DNA of 64,000 nucleotides from Microbacterium sp. MYb45. Lineage in GTDB: Bacteria > Actinomycetota > Actinomycetes > Actinomycetales > Microbacteriaceae. The position numbers and the translations under genes are program-made. Below the pieces are notes generated by a model that did not search any database, was not told where the DNA came from, and saw only the letters and a list, made by a program, of their open reading frames with translations. How positions within the stretch are numbered: position 1 is the stretch's first letter; every line of letters begins with the position of its first letter. The stretch spans positions 806,001 through 870,000 of the forward strand of contig NZ_PCPG01000001.1 of NCBI RefSeq assembly GCF_002979655.1, written 5' to 3'. Positions 43,889 to 52,926 of this stretch are shown in pieces.

Positions 43889-44872
43889 ATGGACCTCGAT
43901 GCTCAAGAGATGCTCTCCGATCTGCGCGCCGTGCTCCGGGCGGCGGCGCCGCACAGCGATCCGGCCGATGTGGAGCTGGCGGCGTTCTGGCTGATCCAGG
44001 CTGAGCTGCTCGGCCTTCCCGAGTTCGGCATCCGGATGCTGGCGCGCGACCTCGAGCGGCTCGAAGGGCTCGAATCGGCGTCGGCGCCCGCCACGCCCTC
44101 GGGCGCCGATGACGCGCCGATCGGGTCCGTCGACGCGACCGGAGTGCCCGGAGTGGTCGCACTCGCCTCGGCCGTGCGGCGCGCCGCACGGAACGTCGAG
44201 GTGCACGGACTCGCCATCGTCGGCCTCCGCGGGGCCGGCGCCCTCGGCATCCTCGGGCTCGCGGCCCGCACGCTCGCCACGCGCGGCGCTGTCGCCCTGC
44301 TCGCCGCGCAGTCACCGGCGACGGTCGCACCGTGGCGCGGACAAGCCGCCGCAATCGGCACGAATCCGCTGGCCGTCGGAGTTCCCCGTGCCGATGCTCC
44401 CCCGCTCGTGGTCGACTACGCCACGTCGACGCTCACGCTCGCTGCGGTCCGCGAGGCTCGCGGCGCCGGCGTGTCCCTCCCGGAGGGCAGTGCGGTCGAC
44501 GCGGCCGGTGAGCCCACCACGGATCCCGCCGCCGCCGCCGCTCTCCTCCCCGCGGGTCTCGTCGGGTCGCTCACCGGACTCGTGGTCGAGCTCCTGGCCG
44601 GTGTCGCCGTCGGCGGGCGGGTCACAGACCCCGCTGCCCCGTCCAGCAGAGGCGCGGTCCTCATCGCGTTCGACCCCGCTCGCGCGGGAGGCGCCGACAT
44701 CGCGCAGGGCACGGCCGCACTGGATCGCGAGTGGCGCGGCGCCGGCGGTCACCTCCCCGCGCGCTTCGATGCGCTCGCGAGCAACCCGGCAGACCTTCCA
44801 GACGCGATCCGCGTCTCCGAAGAGACAGCATCCTGGCTGCGCGCACGAGCGTCGGAAGCACCCGGTACATGA
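43889..44872 (+). CDS. Ldh_2-family protein with altered active site (malate/lactate/ureidoglycolate dehydrogenase fold)
   Basis: The 327-aa protein follows the Ldh_2 pattern: AAIGTNPLAVGVPR, VVDYATSTLTLAAVREA, LPEGSAVDAAGEPTTDP and TGLVVELLAGVAVGG. In active members the N-terminal substrate motif reads SHG; here the matching region is LGLPEFGIRMLARDL, so the catalytic-site His is absent, and the later KGYG-like element is replaced by VGSLTG. It may be a changed-specificity or non-catalytic member. It follows the permease by 17 bases and overlaps the next start (ATGA), so it is in the operon. Confidence 0.78.
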   Translation: MDLDAQEMLSDLRAVLRAAAPHSDPADVELAAFWLIQAELLGLPEFGIRMLARDLERLEGLESASAPATPSGADDAPIGSVDATGVPGVVALASAVRRAARNVEVHGLAIVGLRGAGALGILGLAARTLATRGAVALLAAQSPATVAPWRGQAAAIGTNPLAVGVPRADAPPLVVDYATSTLTLAAVREARGAGVSLPEGSAVDAAGEPTTDPAAAAALLPAGLVGSLTGLVVELLAGVAVGGRVTDPAAPSSRGAVLIAFDPARAGGADIAQGTAALDREWRGAGGHLPARFDALASNPADLPDAIRVSEETASWLRARASEAPGT

Positions 44873-46254
44873 GCGCCCTTGCATCCTTGACGCTCAGCGT
44901 GATTCCGCAGATCGGCCTCCTGACGGAACGTCGAGAGATCCGCATCGGCGGCGCAGTGCCGGGATCTCTGGTCACCGTGCGCGCGGTCACGGCGCGCGAC
45001 GGTGGCGATTGGGCGGCCCAGGCGACATTCCTCGCCGACGACGACGGGGAGATCGACCTCGGGACGCAGGCTCCGGTGTCCGGCGACTACCGCGTGGCGG
45101 ACTCGATGGGCCTGTTCTGGTCGCAGCGCCGCGAGGAGGGCACGACGGGATCCGCTGAGCCCATTGACGTCGCGCGCCCTCTCACGACTGTTCTCACCGC
45201 CTGGGCCGAACCGGGGACCGGATACCTCGATCAACCCGGCGACGGTGCCGGCGCCGCAGAGATCGCCATCGAGGTGACCCAGCGGCTCAGCGGTGACGGC
45301 GTCGAGAGAGCCGAGGTCCGCTCGGGCGGGCTCGTCGGCACGCTGTTCCGCCCGCCACACGACGGTCCTCTTCCCACCGTGATCGTGCTCAACGGTTCTG
45401 GCGGGGGCATCAACGAGGCGCGCGCCGCGCAGTATGCTTCCCGCGGCATACAGGCGCTCGCGCTCGGATACTTCCGGGCGCCCGGTCTGCCCGACCACAT
45501 CTCCCGCACACCGCTGGAGTACTTCGAGCGCGCCCTCCGGTACGTCGTCTCCGAGCTCTCACCGCTCGGCGGGCGCCCGATCGTGAGCGGGCAGTCGCGC
45601 GGTGGCGAACTGTCCCTGCTGCTGGCCGCGACCTATCCCGACCTCGTCCTCGGGGTCGCCGCCTTCGTCCCCGCAGCGTTCGCCTTCGGAGCGCAGGGCG
45701 CCGCCGACCCCGCCGAAGGATGGAATGGCCCGACCTGGACGCGCGACGACGAACCGCTCGAGCATCTGTGGCACGACAACACCGGCGTGACCTGGCAGCC
45801 CTGGAACGACGAGCCCGCACCGACACGCCACCGCGACGTGTACATCGATGGCCTCCACGATCGCGACCTCGCCCGTGCGTCACGCATCCCGATCGAACGG
45901 TTTGCCGGCCCCGTCGCATGCATCTCCGGGCTCGACGATCGCGCGTGGCCGTCCAGCATGGCATCGCGCATCGTGCTCGACACGCTGGCGAGACACGGGC
46001 ATGCCGCGGAGCGCCTGCACCTCGACTACGAGGAGGCCGGGCACGGCATTGCGCTCCCCCACCTCCCCAGCACCGATATCGAACGTCTGCACCCGGTCTC
46101 CGGTGTGCGCTATTCGAACGGCGGCACACCACGCGGCATCGCCATCGCCGGCGACGACTCGTTCGAACAGGTCTGCGCATTCATCCACCGCACGGCGGAA
46201 CGCGCGGCGTCGGCCGCCGACAACGCACCCCACTCCCACGAAGAAGGACGGTAG
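44869..46254 (+). CDS. BAAT/acyl-CoA thioesterase-family hydrolase
   Basis: The 461-aa protein has an N-terminal beta-sandwich (about 1-130) and a C-terminal alpha/beta-hydrolase (about 170-430), the layout of bile-acid-CoA:amino acid N-acyltransferases and acyl-CoA thioesterases. It shows VIVLNGSGGGINEARA, nucleophile elbow GQSRGGE (Ser rather than Cys) and a late His in EEAGHGIALPHLP. It would cleave or transfer an acyl group. It is coupled to the Ldh_2 gene and sits before DUF1684, so the operon may process an acylated substrate imported by the ABC system. Confidence 0.86.
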   Translation: MSALASLTLSVIPQIGLLTERREIRIGGAVPGSLVTVRAVTARDGGDWAAQATFLADDDGEIDLGTQAPVSGDYRVADSMGLFWSQRREEGTTGSAEPIDVARPLTTVLTAWAEPGTGYLDQPGDGAGAAEIAIEVTQRLSGDGVERAEVRSGGLVGTLFRPPHDGPLPTVIVLNGSGGGINEARAAQYASRGIQALALGYFRAPGLPDHISRTPLEYFERALRYVVSELSPLGGRPIVSGQSRGGELSLLLAATYPDLVLGVAAFVPAAFAFGAQGAADPAEGWNGPTWTRDDEPLEHLWHDNTGVTWQPWNDEPAPTRHRDVYIDGLHDRDLARASRIPIERFAGPVACISGLDDRAWPSSMASRIVLDTLARHGHAAERLHLDYEEAGHGIALPHLPSTDIERLHPVSGVRYSNGGTPRGIAIAGDDSFEQVCAFIHRTAERAASAADNAPHSHEEGR

Positions 46255-46256
46255 TC

Positions 46257-47132
46257 ATGCCCGCGAAGGAGCATTTGGAAGGCCAGTGGCGCGAGTGGCG
46301 TCATGCCCGCGTCTCGGAGCTCGCGCGCCCGTACGGCTGGACGGCGCTGGTCGCTCAGTACTGGCTCCGCGACGGCGACGACGGCCTCGTCCTCGACGGC
46401 CTTCCCGGCACATGGGGCGTGTCGGACGGCAAGGTCCTGTACACGCCGCCGACCGACGGTCCGAACCTCGCGGTCGACGGCGAGTACCCCACCGGCACCG
46501 TCGAGATCGTGCCCGGGCGCAACCAGACCTACGGCCACGGGCGCAGCGTCCCCGTCTACTCCGGGGTGAGCGAGGTCGAGACCATCCCGCGCACGACCGA
46601 CGACGGCGACCGCATCTTCGCGGTGCGGGTGCGGGACCCCCGCGAATCCGCACGCAAGGACTTCTCCGGCCTCGCCGCATACGACTACGACCCGACCTGG
46701 CGTATCCCCGCCCGATTCACGCCGGCCGTGCGGGAGGACGTCGAGCAGGTCACGGTCGAGACCGGGGTCCGCGAGACCACGGCGCGCATCGGGACGCTGG
46801 CGTTCGAGCACGGCGGCCGCACGTATGAGCTCGCACTGATCGGCAAGGATGCCGCGTACGGCGTGCAACCCGTCGCGCACATCCGCGACCTGACGAGCGG
46901 GAAGACGACGTACGGTGCCGGACGGGTCGTCGAGCTGCAGTTCGCGGACGAGGCGGGTCAGGAGATCGACCACATCGACTTCAACTATCTGACCGCGCTG
47001 CCCTGTGCGTTCACGAACTTCGTCACCTGCCCCCTCCCGCCGAGCCAGAACCACCTGGACTTCGAAGTGGCGGCGGGCGAGAAGAAGCCGGATGTCGACA
47101 TCGACCGGGTGCTGACCTTTCAGAGCACCTGA
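46257..47132 (+). CDS. DUF1684 protein
   Basis: The 291-aa protein matches DUF1684: WREWRHARVSELARPYGWTALVAQYWL at the start (given only for position, core WREWRHARVSEL), the DFSGLAAYDYDP region and, near the C-terminus, DFNYLTALPCAFTNFVTCPLPP. The family has no known activity. The gene follows the BAAT-type hydrolase by two bases and lacks an export signal. It is the last gene of the operon, since 168 bases with a palindrome follow. Confidence 0.88.
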   Translation: MPAKEHLEGQWREWRHARVSELARPYGWTALVAQYWLRDGDDGLVLDGLPGTWGVSDGKVLYTPPTDGPNLAVDGEYPTGTVEIVPGRNQTYGHGRSVPVYSGVSEVETIPRTTDDGDRIFAVRVRDPRESARKDFSGLAAYDYDPTWRIPARFTPAVREDVEQVTVETGVRETTARIGTLAFEHGGRTYELALIGKDAAYGVQPVAHIRDLTSGKTTYGAGRVVELQFADEAGQEIDHIDFNYLTALPCAFTNFVTCPLPPSQNHLDFEVAAGEKKPDVDIDRVLTFQST

Positions 47133-47197
47133 CCCCGGTCTGCGAGTGGCCGCGACGACCCACGGCCCAGTCCCAGCGAGCACTGCTACGGTGAGGC

Positions 47198-47216
47198 TGT
47201 CGGCATCTTGCCGACA
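47198..47216. promoter_or_regulatory. 19-bp interrupted palindrome upstream of the DUF1611 gene
   Basis: TGTCGGC and GCCGACA flank ATCTT. It lies 84 bases before the start at 47301 and 66 bases after the DUF1684 stop. It could be an operator for a GntR-like regulator or a weak terminator. The remaining gap holds no other recognisable element. Confidence 0.45.
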
Positions 47217-47300
47217 TCAGGGAAGACTTCTCGTCGACCAACGGGCCTTATAGGTCATTTCGTTCTCCGTCGCCTCCTCTGTGCGAGCCCGAGGAGCGTC

Positions 47301-48458
47301 ATGCCCACCCCGTCAGTTCCCTCTTCCATCGACCCCGCGCACGCCTGGGCGGAGCCCATCGCGCTCCCGGTCGGCACCACGGCGATCGTGTACTGCGAAG
47401 GCCAGTTCGGCGAGCAGGACGGCAAGACCGCGAACGGACTCGTCCGCCACTCCGAGAAGTACGAGATCCTCAGCGTCATCGACAGCACGCACGCCGGCGC
47501 GGACGCCGGGATGCTGTTGGACGGCACCGCGAACGGCATCCCGATCCTCGGCGGCCTCGCCACGGCGATCGCGCACGCCGGCCACGTCCCGGACTACCTG
47601 ATCTGCGGAGTCGCTCCCGCCGACGGGCTGCTCTCGGCCGACCAGCGCACCGTGCTGCTCGACGGCATCGCCCGTGGCATGCACATCATCAACGGGCTGC
47701 ACGAGTTCCTCACGGACGACGCGGAGTTCGTCGCCGCCGCCCTGCTCGCCGGGGTGACCATCACCGACATCCGCCGCCCCAAGGACAAGAAGGATCTCCA
47801 CCTCTTCTCCGGGCGCATCTTCGACGTGACCTGCCCGCGCATCACGATCCTCGGCACCGACGGCGCGATCGGCAAGCGCACCACGGCCACGATCCTCGTT
47901 CGTGCGCTCAACGATCGCGGCATTCATGCCGTCATGGTCGGCACGGGACAGACCACGATCATCCAGGGCGGTCGCTACGGCGTCGCGCTCGACGCACTCG
48001 TGCCGCAGTTCTGCTCGGGCGAGGTCGAGAACCAGGTGGTCGCCGCGTACGAGGGCGAGCACCCCGACGTGATCATCGTCGAAGGCCAGGGCGCGCTCAG
48101 CCACCCGGCCTACATCACTTCGGCGCACATCCTCCGCGGCAGCCAGCCCGAGGCAGTGATCGTGCAGCATGCACCTGGTCGCACGGTCCTGGGCGACTTC
48201 CCGATGGTCGCGATGCCGACCGTCACGAGCGAGATCGCTCTGATCGAGGCCTTCGCCGACACCCGCGTGATCGGGGTGACCGTGAACCACGAGAACCTCT
48301 CGGCGGATCAGCTGGCCGGAGCGATCGACGAGATCGAGCTCGACACGGGTCTCCCGGCGACAGACCCCCTGACTCGACCGTTGTCCGAGCTCGTCGAGAT
48401 GGTCCTCCAGGCATTCCCCGCTCTCACCCCGCGACAGACCACCCGTACAGCCGCGTGA
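47301..48458 (+). CDS. DUF1611 protein (DgcN-like)
   Basis: The 385-aa protein has a Rossmann-like N-terminal part (IVYCEGQFGEQDGKTANGL) and a P-loop-like C-terminal part with ILGTDGAIGKRTTATILVRAL and VIIVEGQGALSHPAY. DgcN, a DUF1611 member, acetylates D-glutamate in the DgcN-DgcA pathway; no DgcA gene is seen here. ATG 47301 follows GAGGAG. It is downstream of the ABC/BAAT operon and may work with it. The last 35 bases overlap the convergent MazF-like gene. Confidence 0.88.
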   Translation: MPTPSVPSSIDPAHAWAEPIALPVGTTAIVYCEGQFGEQDGKTANGLVRHSEKYEILSVIDSTHAGADAGMLLDGTANGIPILGGLATAIAHAGHVPDYLICGVAPADGLLSADQRTVLLDGIARGMHIINGLHEFLTDDAEFVAAALLAGVTITDIRRPKDKKDLHLFSGRIFDVTCPRITILGTDGAIGKRTTATILVRALNDRGIHAVMVGTGQTTIIQGGRYGVALDALVPQFCSGEVENQVVAAYEGEHPDVIIVEGQGALSHPAYITSAHILRGSQPEAVIVQHAPGRTVLGDFPMVAMPTVTSEIALIEAFADTRVIGVTVNHENLSADQLAGAIDEIELDTGLPATDPLTRPLSELVEMVLQAFPALTPRQTTRTAA

Positions 48459-49005
48459 GAGCGGCTCCGACACGGTCGTAACGGCGCCTGTCGAGGACGG
48501 CGGCCTCCCGCCGCAGTCCTCGCTCGTGCACGCTGTACAGCTGCTCCACGTCGACCCACGACTCACGCCCCTGCGAATCCCACGCACCCGTGCCGATCGA
48601 CAGGTAGTCGCGATCGCCGTCATGCGGCTTGCTCGTCATGCGCACGGCATACACGCGGTCCGCCGATTCGCGTCCGATCACGAGAACGGGGCGATCTTTG
48701 CCGCGTCCGTCGTTCTCCTCGTACGGGACCCAGGTCCAGACGATCTCGCCCGCATCCGGAGCTCCGTCCCGCTGGGGTGAATACGCGACCTGGAGGTCGC
48801 GGATCAGGCTGGGATCGATGCGCATGGTCGCGGTGCCACGCTCCTGCGCCGGCCCCGACGAGGTCGCGGCGCCGGTGCGCTCCTGGGATGTGCGCAGACG
48901 CGCGGCCGGGCGTCTCGGATCTGTCGTCCGAGACGCCCGGCCGGACCCCACTGCCTTGAGCAGGATGTCCACGAGTGCTGTCAGGATGCCGTTGGTCTTG
49001 CTCAC
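48424..49005 (-). CDS. PemK/MazF-family toxin-like protein without adjacent antitoxin
   Basis: The 193-aa protein has a C-terminal MazF/PemK domain (about 80-190): GEIVWTWVPYEENDGRGKDRPVLVIG, with RPVLVIG as the usual core strand, and SWVDVEQLYSVHERGL. MazF enzymes cut mRNA, but a family of longer actinobacterial proteins like this has no antitoxin partner and may be a housekeeping nuclease. The first 75 residues are an amphipathic helix plus a disordered Arg/Pro/Thr linker. It starts at GTG 49005, 20 bases after the amtB stop, on the same strand. No antitoxin gene is adjacent. Confidence 0.85.
   Translation of the reverse strand: MSKTNGILTALVDILLKAVGSGRASRTTDPRRPAARLRTSQERTGAATSSGPAQERGTATMRIDPSLIRDLQVAYSPQRDGAPDAGEIVWTWVPYEENDGRGKDRPVLVIGRESADRVYAVRMTSKPHDGDRDYLSIGTGAWDSQGRESWVDVEQLYSVHERGLRREAAVLDRRRYDRVGAALTRLYGWSVAG
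48904..48942 (-). terminator. 16-bp perfect stem inside the MazF-like gene, possible amtB attenuator/terminator
   Basis: GGCCGGGCGTCTCGGA (48904-48919) pairs exactly with 48927-48942 around TCTGTCG. It sits in the region coding for the disordered linker, 84 bases after the amtB stop on the minus strand. It may terminate amtB transcripts and so limit the MazF-like product, or be a folding element of the mRNA. No T-run follows. Confidence 0.5.
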
Positions 49006-49025
49006 ACGGTCACCCTAACCGCAGA

Positions 49026-50264
49026 TCATGCGTCGGCGAGTGCGTAGCCCTCCTCGCCGTGCACGACCTGGTCGACACCGGCGATCTCGTCCTCGTTCGT
49101 GACACGGAATCCGATCGTCTTCTCGATCGCGAAGCCGATGATGAAGGCGACCACGAAGGAGTAGATCAGGACACCGAGCGCCGCGATGACCTGCACCGCG
49201 AGCTGACGGGCGTCGCCACCGACGAACAGGCCGGTCTCGCTGGCGAAGAAGCCGAGGTACAGGGTGCCGATGAGTCCGCCGACGAGGTGGATGCCGACCA
49301 CGTCGAGCGAGTCGTCGAAGCCGAGACGGAACTTCAGTTCGATCGCGAGGGCGCAGACCACACCGGCGAGGGCGCCGAGCAGCAGTGCCCAGCCGGGCGT
49401 CAGGTTGGCACACGCCGGGGTGATGGCAACGAGACCCGCGACCGCACCGGAAGCAGCGCCGACCGAGGTGGGCTTGCCGTCCTTGATCTTCTCCACCAGG
49501 ATCCAGCCGAGGATCGCTGCAGCCGTGGCTCCGAGGGTGTTCAGGCCGATGAGTCCGACGCCGCCCATGTCCTCCGCGAGCCACTCCGCACCGGCGTTGA
49601 AGCCGAACCAGCCGAACCACAGCAGTGCGGCGCCGAGCAGCGTCAGCGGCACGTTGTGCGGCTTGAGGATGCCCTTCTGGAAGCCGATGCGCTTGCCCAG
49701 GACCAGCGCAAGGGCGAGGGCGGCCGCACCCGCGTTGATGTGCACCGCGGTACCGCCGGCATAGTCGATGACGCCGATCCCGCTGTCCTCACCGAAGAGC
49801 GTGGTGCCGAGGTTCATGATCCAACCGCCACCCCAGACCCACGCGGCGACCGGGAAGTAGCCGACCGTGGCGAAGATTCCGGCGAAGATCAGCCAGCTGC
49901 CGAACTTGGCGCGGTCCGCGATCGCGCCGGAGATCAGCGCGACGGTGATGATCGCGAAGGTCGCACCGTAGGCGACGCCGAGGAGAGCGACGTTCGAGCC
50001 CTCACCGGACGCCAGGCTGGAGAGCCCGAAGTCGGCGAACGGGTTGCCGGCGAAGGCGGTCGGGCTGTCGACGGCGCTCATCGAGAAGCCGAAGAGAATC
50101 CACAGCACGGCGACAAGACCGATCGAGCCGAAGCTCATCATCATCATGCTGACGACGCTCTTCGCCTTGACGAGACCGCCGTAGAAGAAGGCGACGCCGG
50201 GCGTCATGAGCAGGACCAGCGCTGTCGCGGTGATCGCCCACGAGATGTTGCCGGGAGCATCCAT
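49026..50264 (-). CDS. amtB: Ammonium transporter
   Basis: The 412-aa protein has 11 hydrophobic segments and Amt signatures: GVAFFYGGLVKAKSV, AAWVWGGGWI, DYAGGTAVHINAGAAALALAL (conserved HxN region) and DVVGIHLVGG with the second pore His. It imports ammonium. It has no adjacent glnB or glnD. Two GlnR-like sites in the 134-bp upstream gap suggest induction under nitrogen limitation. Confidence 0.96.
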   Translation of the reverse strand: MDAPGNISWAITATALVLLMTPGVAFFYGGLVKAKSVVSMMMMSFGSIGLVAVLWILFGFSMSAVDSPTAFAGNPFADFGLSSLASGEGSNVALLGVAYGATFAIITVALISGAIADRAKFGSWLIFAGIFATVGYFPVAAWVWGGGWIMNLGTTLFGEDSGIGVIDYAGGTAVHINAGAAALALALVLGKRIGFQKGILKPHNVPLTLLGAALLWFGWFGFNAGAEWLAEDMGGVGLIGLNTLGATAAAILGWILVEKIKDGKPTSVGAASGAVAGLVAITPACANLTPGWALLLGALAGVVCALAIELKFRLGFDDSLDVVGIHLVGGLIGTLYLGFFASETGLFVGGDARQLAVQVIAALGVLIYSFVVAFIIGFAIEKTIGFRVTNEDEIAGVDQVVHGEEGYALADA

Positions 50265-50337
50265 AGGAAAACCTCACATCCGAAGTAATTGAGAGCTTCA
50301 GTGTGACGACGCGCCGTTTCGCGCATGCGTGAGGTTT

Positions 50338-50353
50338 GTTTCCCCGCTGTTAC
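50338..50353 (-). promoter_or_regulatory. GlnR-like box upstream of amtB (proximal)
   Basis: The minus strand reads GTAAC-AGCGGG-GAAAC, an exact fit to the actinobacterial GlnR half pattern GTnAC-n6-GAAAC, 73 bases before the amtB start. Confidence 0.75.
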
Positions 50354-50368
50354 AGGGCTGCCCCGGGT

Positions 50369-50384
50369 GTGAACATCGCGTTAC
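50369..50384 (-). promoter_or_regulatory. GlnR-like box upstream of amtB (distal)
   Basis: The minus strand reads GTAAC-GCGATG-TTCAC, a weaker match, placed 31 bases (about three helical turns) from the proximal box. Two phased sites are usual for GlnR promoters. Confidence 0.55.
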
Positions 50385-50398
50385 GCGGGCCTTAGGGG

Positions 50399-51436
50399 TT
50401 ACGCAGAATGCGTCAGGGCGTTGAGCCGAGAGACCGCTCGCAGGTACTTCTTGCGGTATCCGCCGGCGAGCATCTCGTCGGAGAACACCGAGTCGAGTCC
50501 CAGGCCGGTCGCGATGATCGGTATCTGGGCGTCGTATACGCGGTCCACGAAAGCGACGAACCGCAGAGCCTCGGACTGGTCCGTGAGCTGACGCACGCCG
50601 CGCAACCCGACCTGGCCGAGTCCCTCGATGAGACGGATGTAGCGCGACGGGTGCACCTGGGCCAGGTGGCGGATCAGGTCGTCGAACCGATCGTCCGAGG
50701 CTGCGCTCCCCTGAGCGGCTGCGGCCGATGCGGCCTCGTACGCGTCATCGTCGAGCACCACGGCGTGCCCGTCGAGCGCGCGCTGACGGAAGTCGACCCC
50801 ATCGATGCGCAGCGTCTGGAAGCTGTCGGACATGGCGTGGATCTCGCGGAGGAAGTCCTGCGCCGCGAAGCGGCCCTCACCGAGGGCGTTCGGCGGGGTG
50901 TTGGAGGTGGCGGCGAGGCGCGTCCCCGTCGGCACGAGTTCGCCGATCAGCCGGGTCATCACCATCGTGTCGCCCGGATCGTCGAGCTCGAACTCGTCGA
51001 TGCAGAGGAGGTCGGCGCCCTTGAGCAGGTCGACCGTGTTCTTGTAGCCGAGCGCCCCGACCAGTGCGGTGTACTCGATGAACGAGCCGAAGTACTTCCG
51101 GCGTGCCGGCATCGCGTGATAGATGGATGCGAGCAGGTGGGTCTTGCCGACTCCGAAACCGCCGTCCAGGTAGACGCCCGGCTTGAGCTCGGGTTCCTTC
51201 TTCGCGCGGCTGAAGAATCCGCCGCGCTTGACCGGGGCTCCCCGACCGGAGAAACGCATCAGCGTCTCCTTGGCCTCCTCCTGGGACGGATAGGCGGCAT
51301 CGGCCCGGTAGCTGTCGAACGTCGCCGTGTCGAACTGGGGCGGCGGCACCAGGCTCGCGAGCATCTCCGGTCCGGTGACCGTCGGCTGACGATCGGTGAG
51401 GTGCACGATTCCGGTGCGGCTGGTCGGGTCGGTCAT
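50399..51436 (-). CDS. zapE: Cell-division AAA ATPase ZapE (AFG1-like)
   Basis: The 345-aa P-loop ATPase has Walker [12 protein letters not shown], Walker [15 protein letters not shown], sensor region [17 protein letters not shown] and the C-terminal [15 protein letters not shown] of ZapE/AFG1. In proteobacteria ZapE acts on the division ring; the actinobacterial role is less clear. The start at ATG 51436 is chosen since the preceding in-frame stretch up to 51532 is not family-like. It diverges from the rhodanese gene at 51582. Confidence 0.92.
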   Translation of the reverse strand: MTDPTSRTGIVHLTDRQPTVTGPEMLASLVPPPQFDTATFDSYRADAAYPSQEEAKETLMRFSGRGAPVKRGGFFSRAKKEPELKPGVYLDGGFGVGKTHLLASIYHAMPARRKYFGSFIEYTALVGALGYKNTVDLLKGADLLCIDEFELDDPGDTMVMTRLIGELVPTGTRLAATSNTPPNALGEGRFAAQDFLREIHAMSDSFQTLRIDGVDFRQRALDGHAVVLDDDAYEAASAAAAQGSAASDDRFDDLIRHLAQVHPSRYIRLIEGLGQVGLRGVRQLTDQSEALRFVAFVDRVYDAQIPIIATGLGLDSVFSDEMLAGGYRKKYLRAVSRLNALTHSA

Positions 51437-51581
51437 CACAGTCCTGAATCGGGTGCTCGCCTGTGTCGAAGTCTTACGAATCGGGCGCAGGGTGCTCGGC
51501 GGGGATCTATCGTCGAAGGGACGGATCAACACTACGCCGTCTGCACCCGCACCCTCGTCCGCTCAACGCTTCGGAGACCCC

Positions 51582-52475
51582 ATGGCCATCGAGTTCGATT
51601 CCTCCTCCCCCAAGTTCGCCGAGTACGCCGAGCCCGGCCGACTCGTCACCACCCAGTGGCTCGCCGAACGGCTGGGAACGCCGGGGCTCGTGGTGGTCGA
51701 GTCCGATGAGGACGTGCTGCTGTACGAGACCGGCCACATCCCCGGCGCGGTGAAGGTCGACTGGCACACGGAGCTCAACGATCCCGTCGTGCGGGACTAC
51801 GTCGACGGCGAAGGCTTCGCCGAGCTGCTGAGCCGCAAGGGCATCTCGCGTGACGACACCGTCGTCATCTACGGCGACAAGAACAACTGGTGGGCTGCGT
51901 ACGCACTGTGGGTCTTCTCGCTCTTCGGCCACGAAGACGTCCGTCTGCTCGACGGCGGCCGCGACCGCTGGATCGCCGAGGGTCGCGAGCTGACCCGCGA
52001 GCCCGCGAACCGCCCGGCGACCGAGTACCCCGTCGTGGAGCGCGACGACTCCGTCATCCGCGCCTACAAGGAGGATGTGCTCGCGCACATCGGCAACCCG
52101 CTGATCGACGTGCGCTCGCCCGAGGAATACAGCGGAGAGCGCACCACGGCTCCCGCCTACCCCGAGGAGGGGGCGCTGCGCGCCGGTCACATCCCCACGG
52201 CGCAGAGCGTGCCGTGGGCGAAGGCCGTGGCCGAGGACGGCGGATTCCGCAGCCGCGCCGAGCTCGACGCCATCTACCGCGAGGGCGCCGGTCTCAACGA
52301 CGGCGATGACGTCGTCGCATACTGCCGCATCGGTGAGCGCTCGAGCCACACCTGGTTCGTGCTCAAGCACCTGCTCGGCTTCGAGAACGTGCGCAACTAC
52401 GACGGTTCCTGGACGGAGTGGGGCAGCGCCGTTCGGGTGCCGATCGTCACCGGCGCCGAGCCGGGATCCATCTGA
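51582..52475 (+). CDS. sseA: Thiosulfate/3-mercaptopyruvate sulfurtransferase (tandem rhodanese)
   Basis: The 297-aa protein has two rhodanese domains. The first carries [17 protein letters not shown] without catalytic Cys, the second the active loop [11 protein letters not shown]. Actinobacterial members (CysA/SseA) transfer sulfur from thiosulfate or mercaptopyruvate. It is followed after 19 bases by sufE, so sulfur supply for Fe-S cluster assembly is a likely context. Confidence 0.94.
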   Translation: MAIEFDSSSPKFAEYAEPGRLVTTQWLAERLGTPGLVVVESDEDVLLYETGHIPGAVKVDWHTELNDPVVRDYVDGEGFAELLSRKGISRDDTVVIYGDKNNWWAAYALWVFSLFGHEDVRLLDGGRDRWIAEGRELTREPANRPATEYPVVERDDSVIRAYKEDVLAHIGNPLIDVRSPEEYSGERTTAPAYPEEGALRAGHIPTAQSVPWAKAVAEDGGFRSRAELDAIYREGAGLNDGDDVVAYCRIGERSSHTWFVLKHLLGFENVRNYDGSWTEWGSAVRVPIVTGAEPGSI

Positions 52476-52494
52476 ACGTGGGACAATGACAGGG

Positions 52495-52926
52495 ATGAGC
52501 GCGAGCGAAGTTCCTGAGGCACTGGCCGAGATCCGAGACGGTTTCCTGGAGACCCCGGAGTCCGATCGGCTCCTGCTGCTGCTCGAATACTCGGACGAGC
52601 TCCCCGACGTGTCCGACGAGGTCGCCGCCCACCCCGAGATGTACGAGCGGGTCGCGGAGTGCCAGTCCCCCGTGTACATCCACGTGGAGGTGGACGACGA
52701 CATCGTCACGATGCACGCCACGGCTCCGCCGGAGGCTCCGACCACGCGCGGTTTCGCGAGCATCCTGGTGCAGGGCCTCACCGGACTCACCGCCGACGAG
52801 GTGCTGGCGATCCCGAACGACTACCCGCAGTCGATCGGTCTGACCAAGGCGGTCTCCCCGTTGCGGATCGGCGGCATGACGGGAATGCTCATGCGCGCGA
52901 AGAACCAGGTCATTCAGAAGCGCTGA
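52495..52926 (+). CDS. sufE: SufE-family sulfur acceptor
   Basis: The 143-aa protein carries the SufE core with the acceptor Cys in VAECQSPVYIHVE and the LVQGLTGLTADEVLAIP helix region. SufE takes persulfide sulfur from a SufS-type desulfurase. No sufBCD genes lie here; the neighbour sseA could provide sulfur. Its 3' end overlaps the convergent hydrolase by 17 bases. Confidence 0.94.
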   Translation: MSASEVPEALAEIRDGFLETPESDRLLLLLEYSDELPDVSDEVAAHPEMYERVAECQSPVYIHVEVDDDIVTMHATAPPEAPTTRGFASILVQGLTGLTADEVLAIPNDYPQSIGLTKAVSPLRIGGMTGMLMRAKNQVIQKR

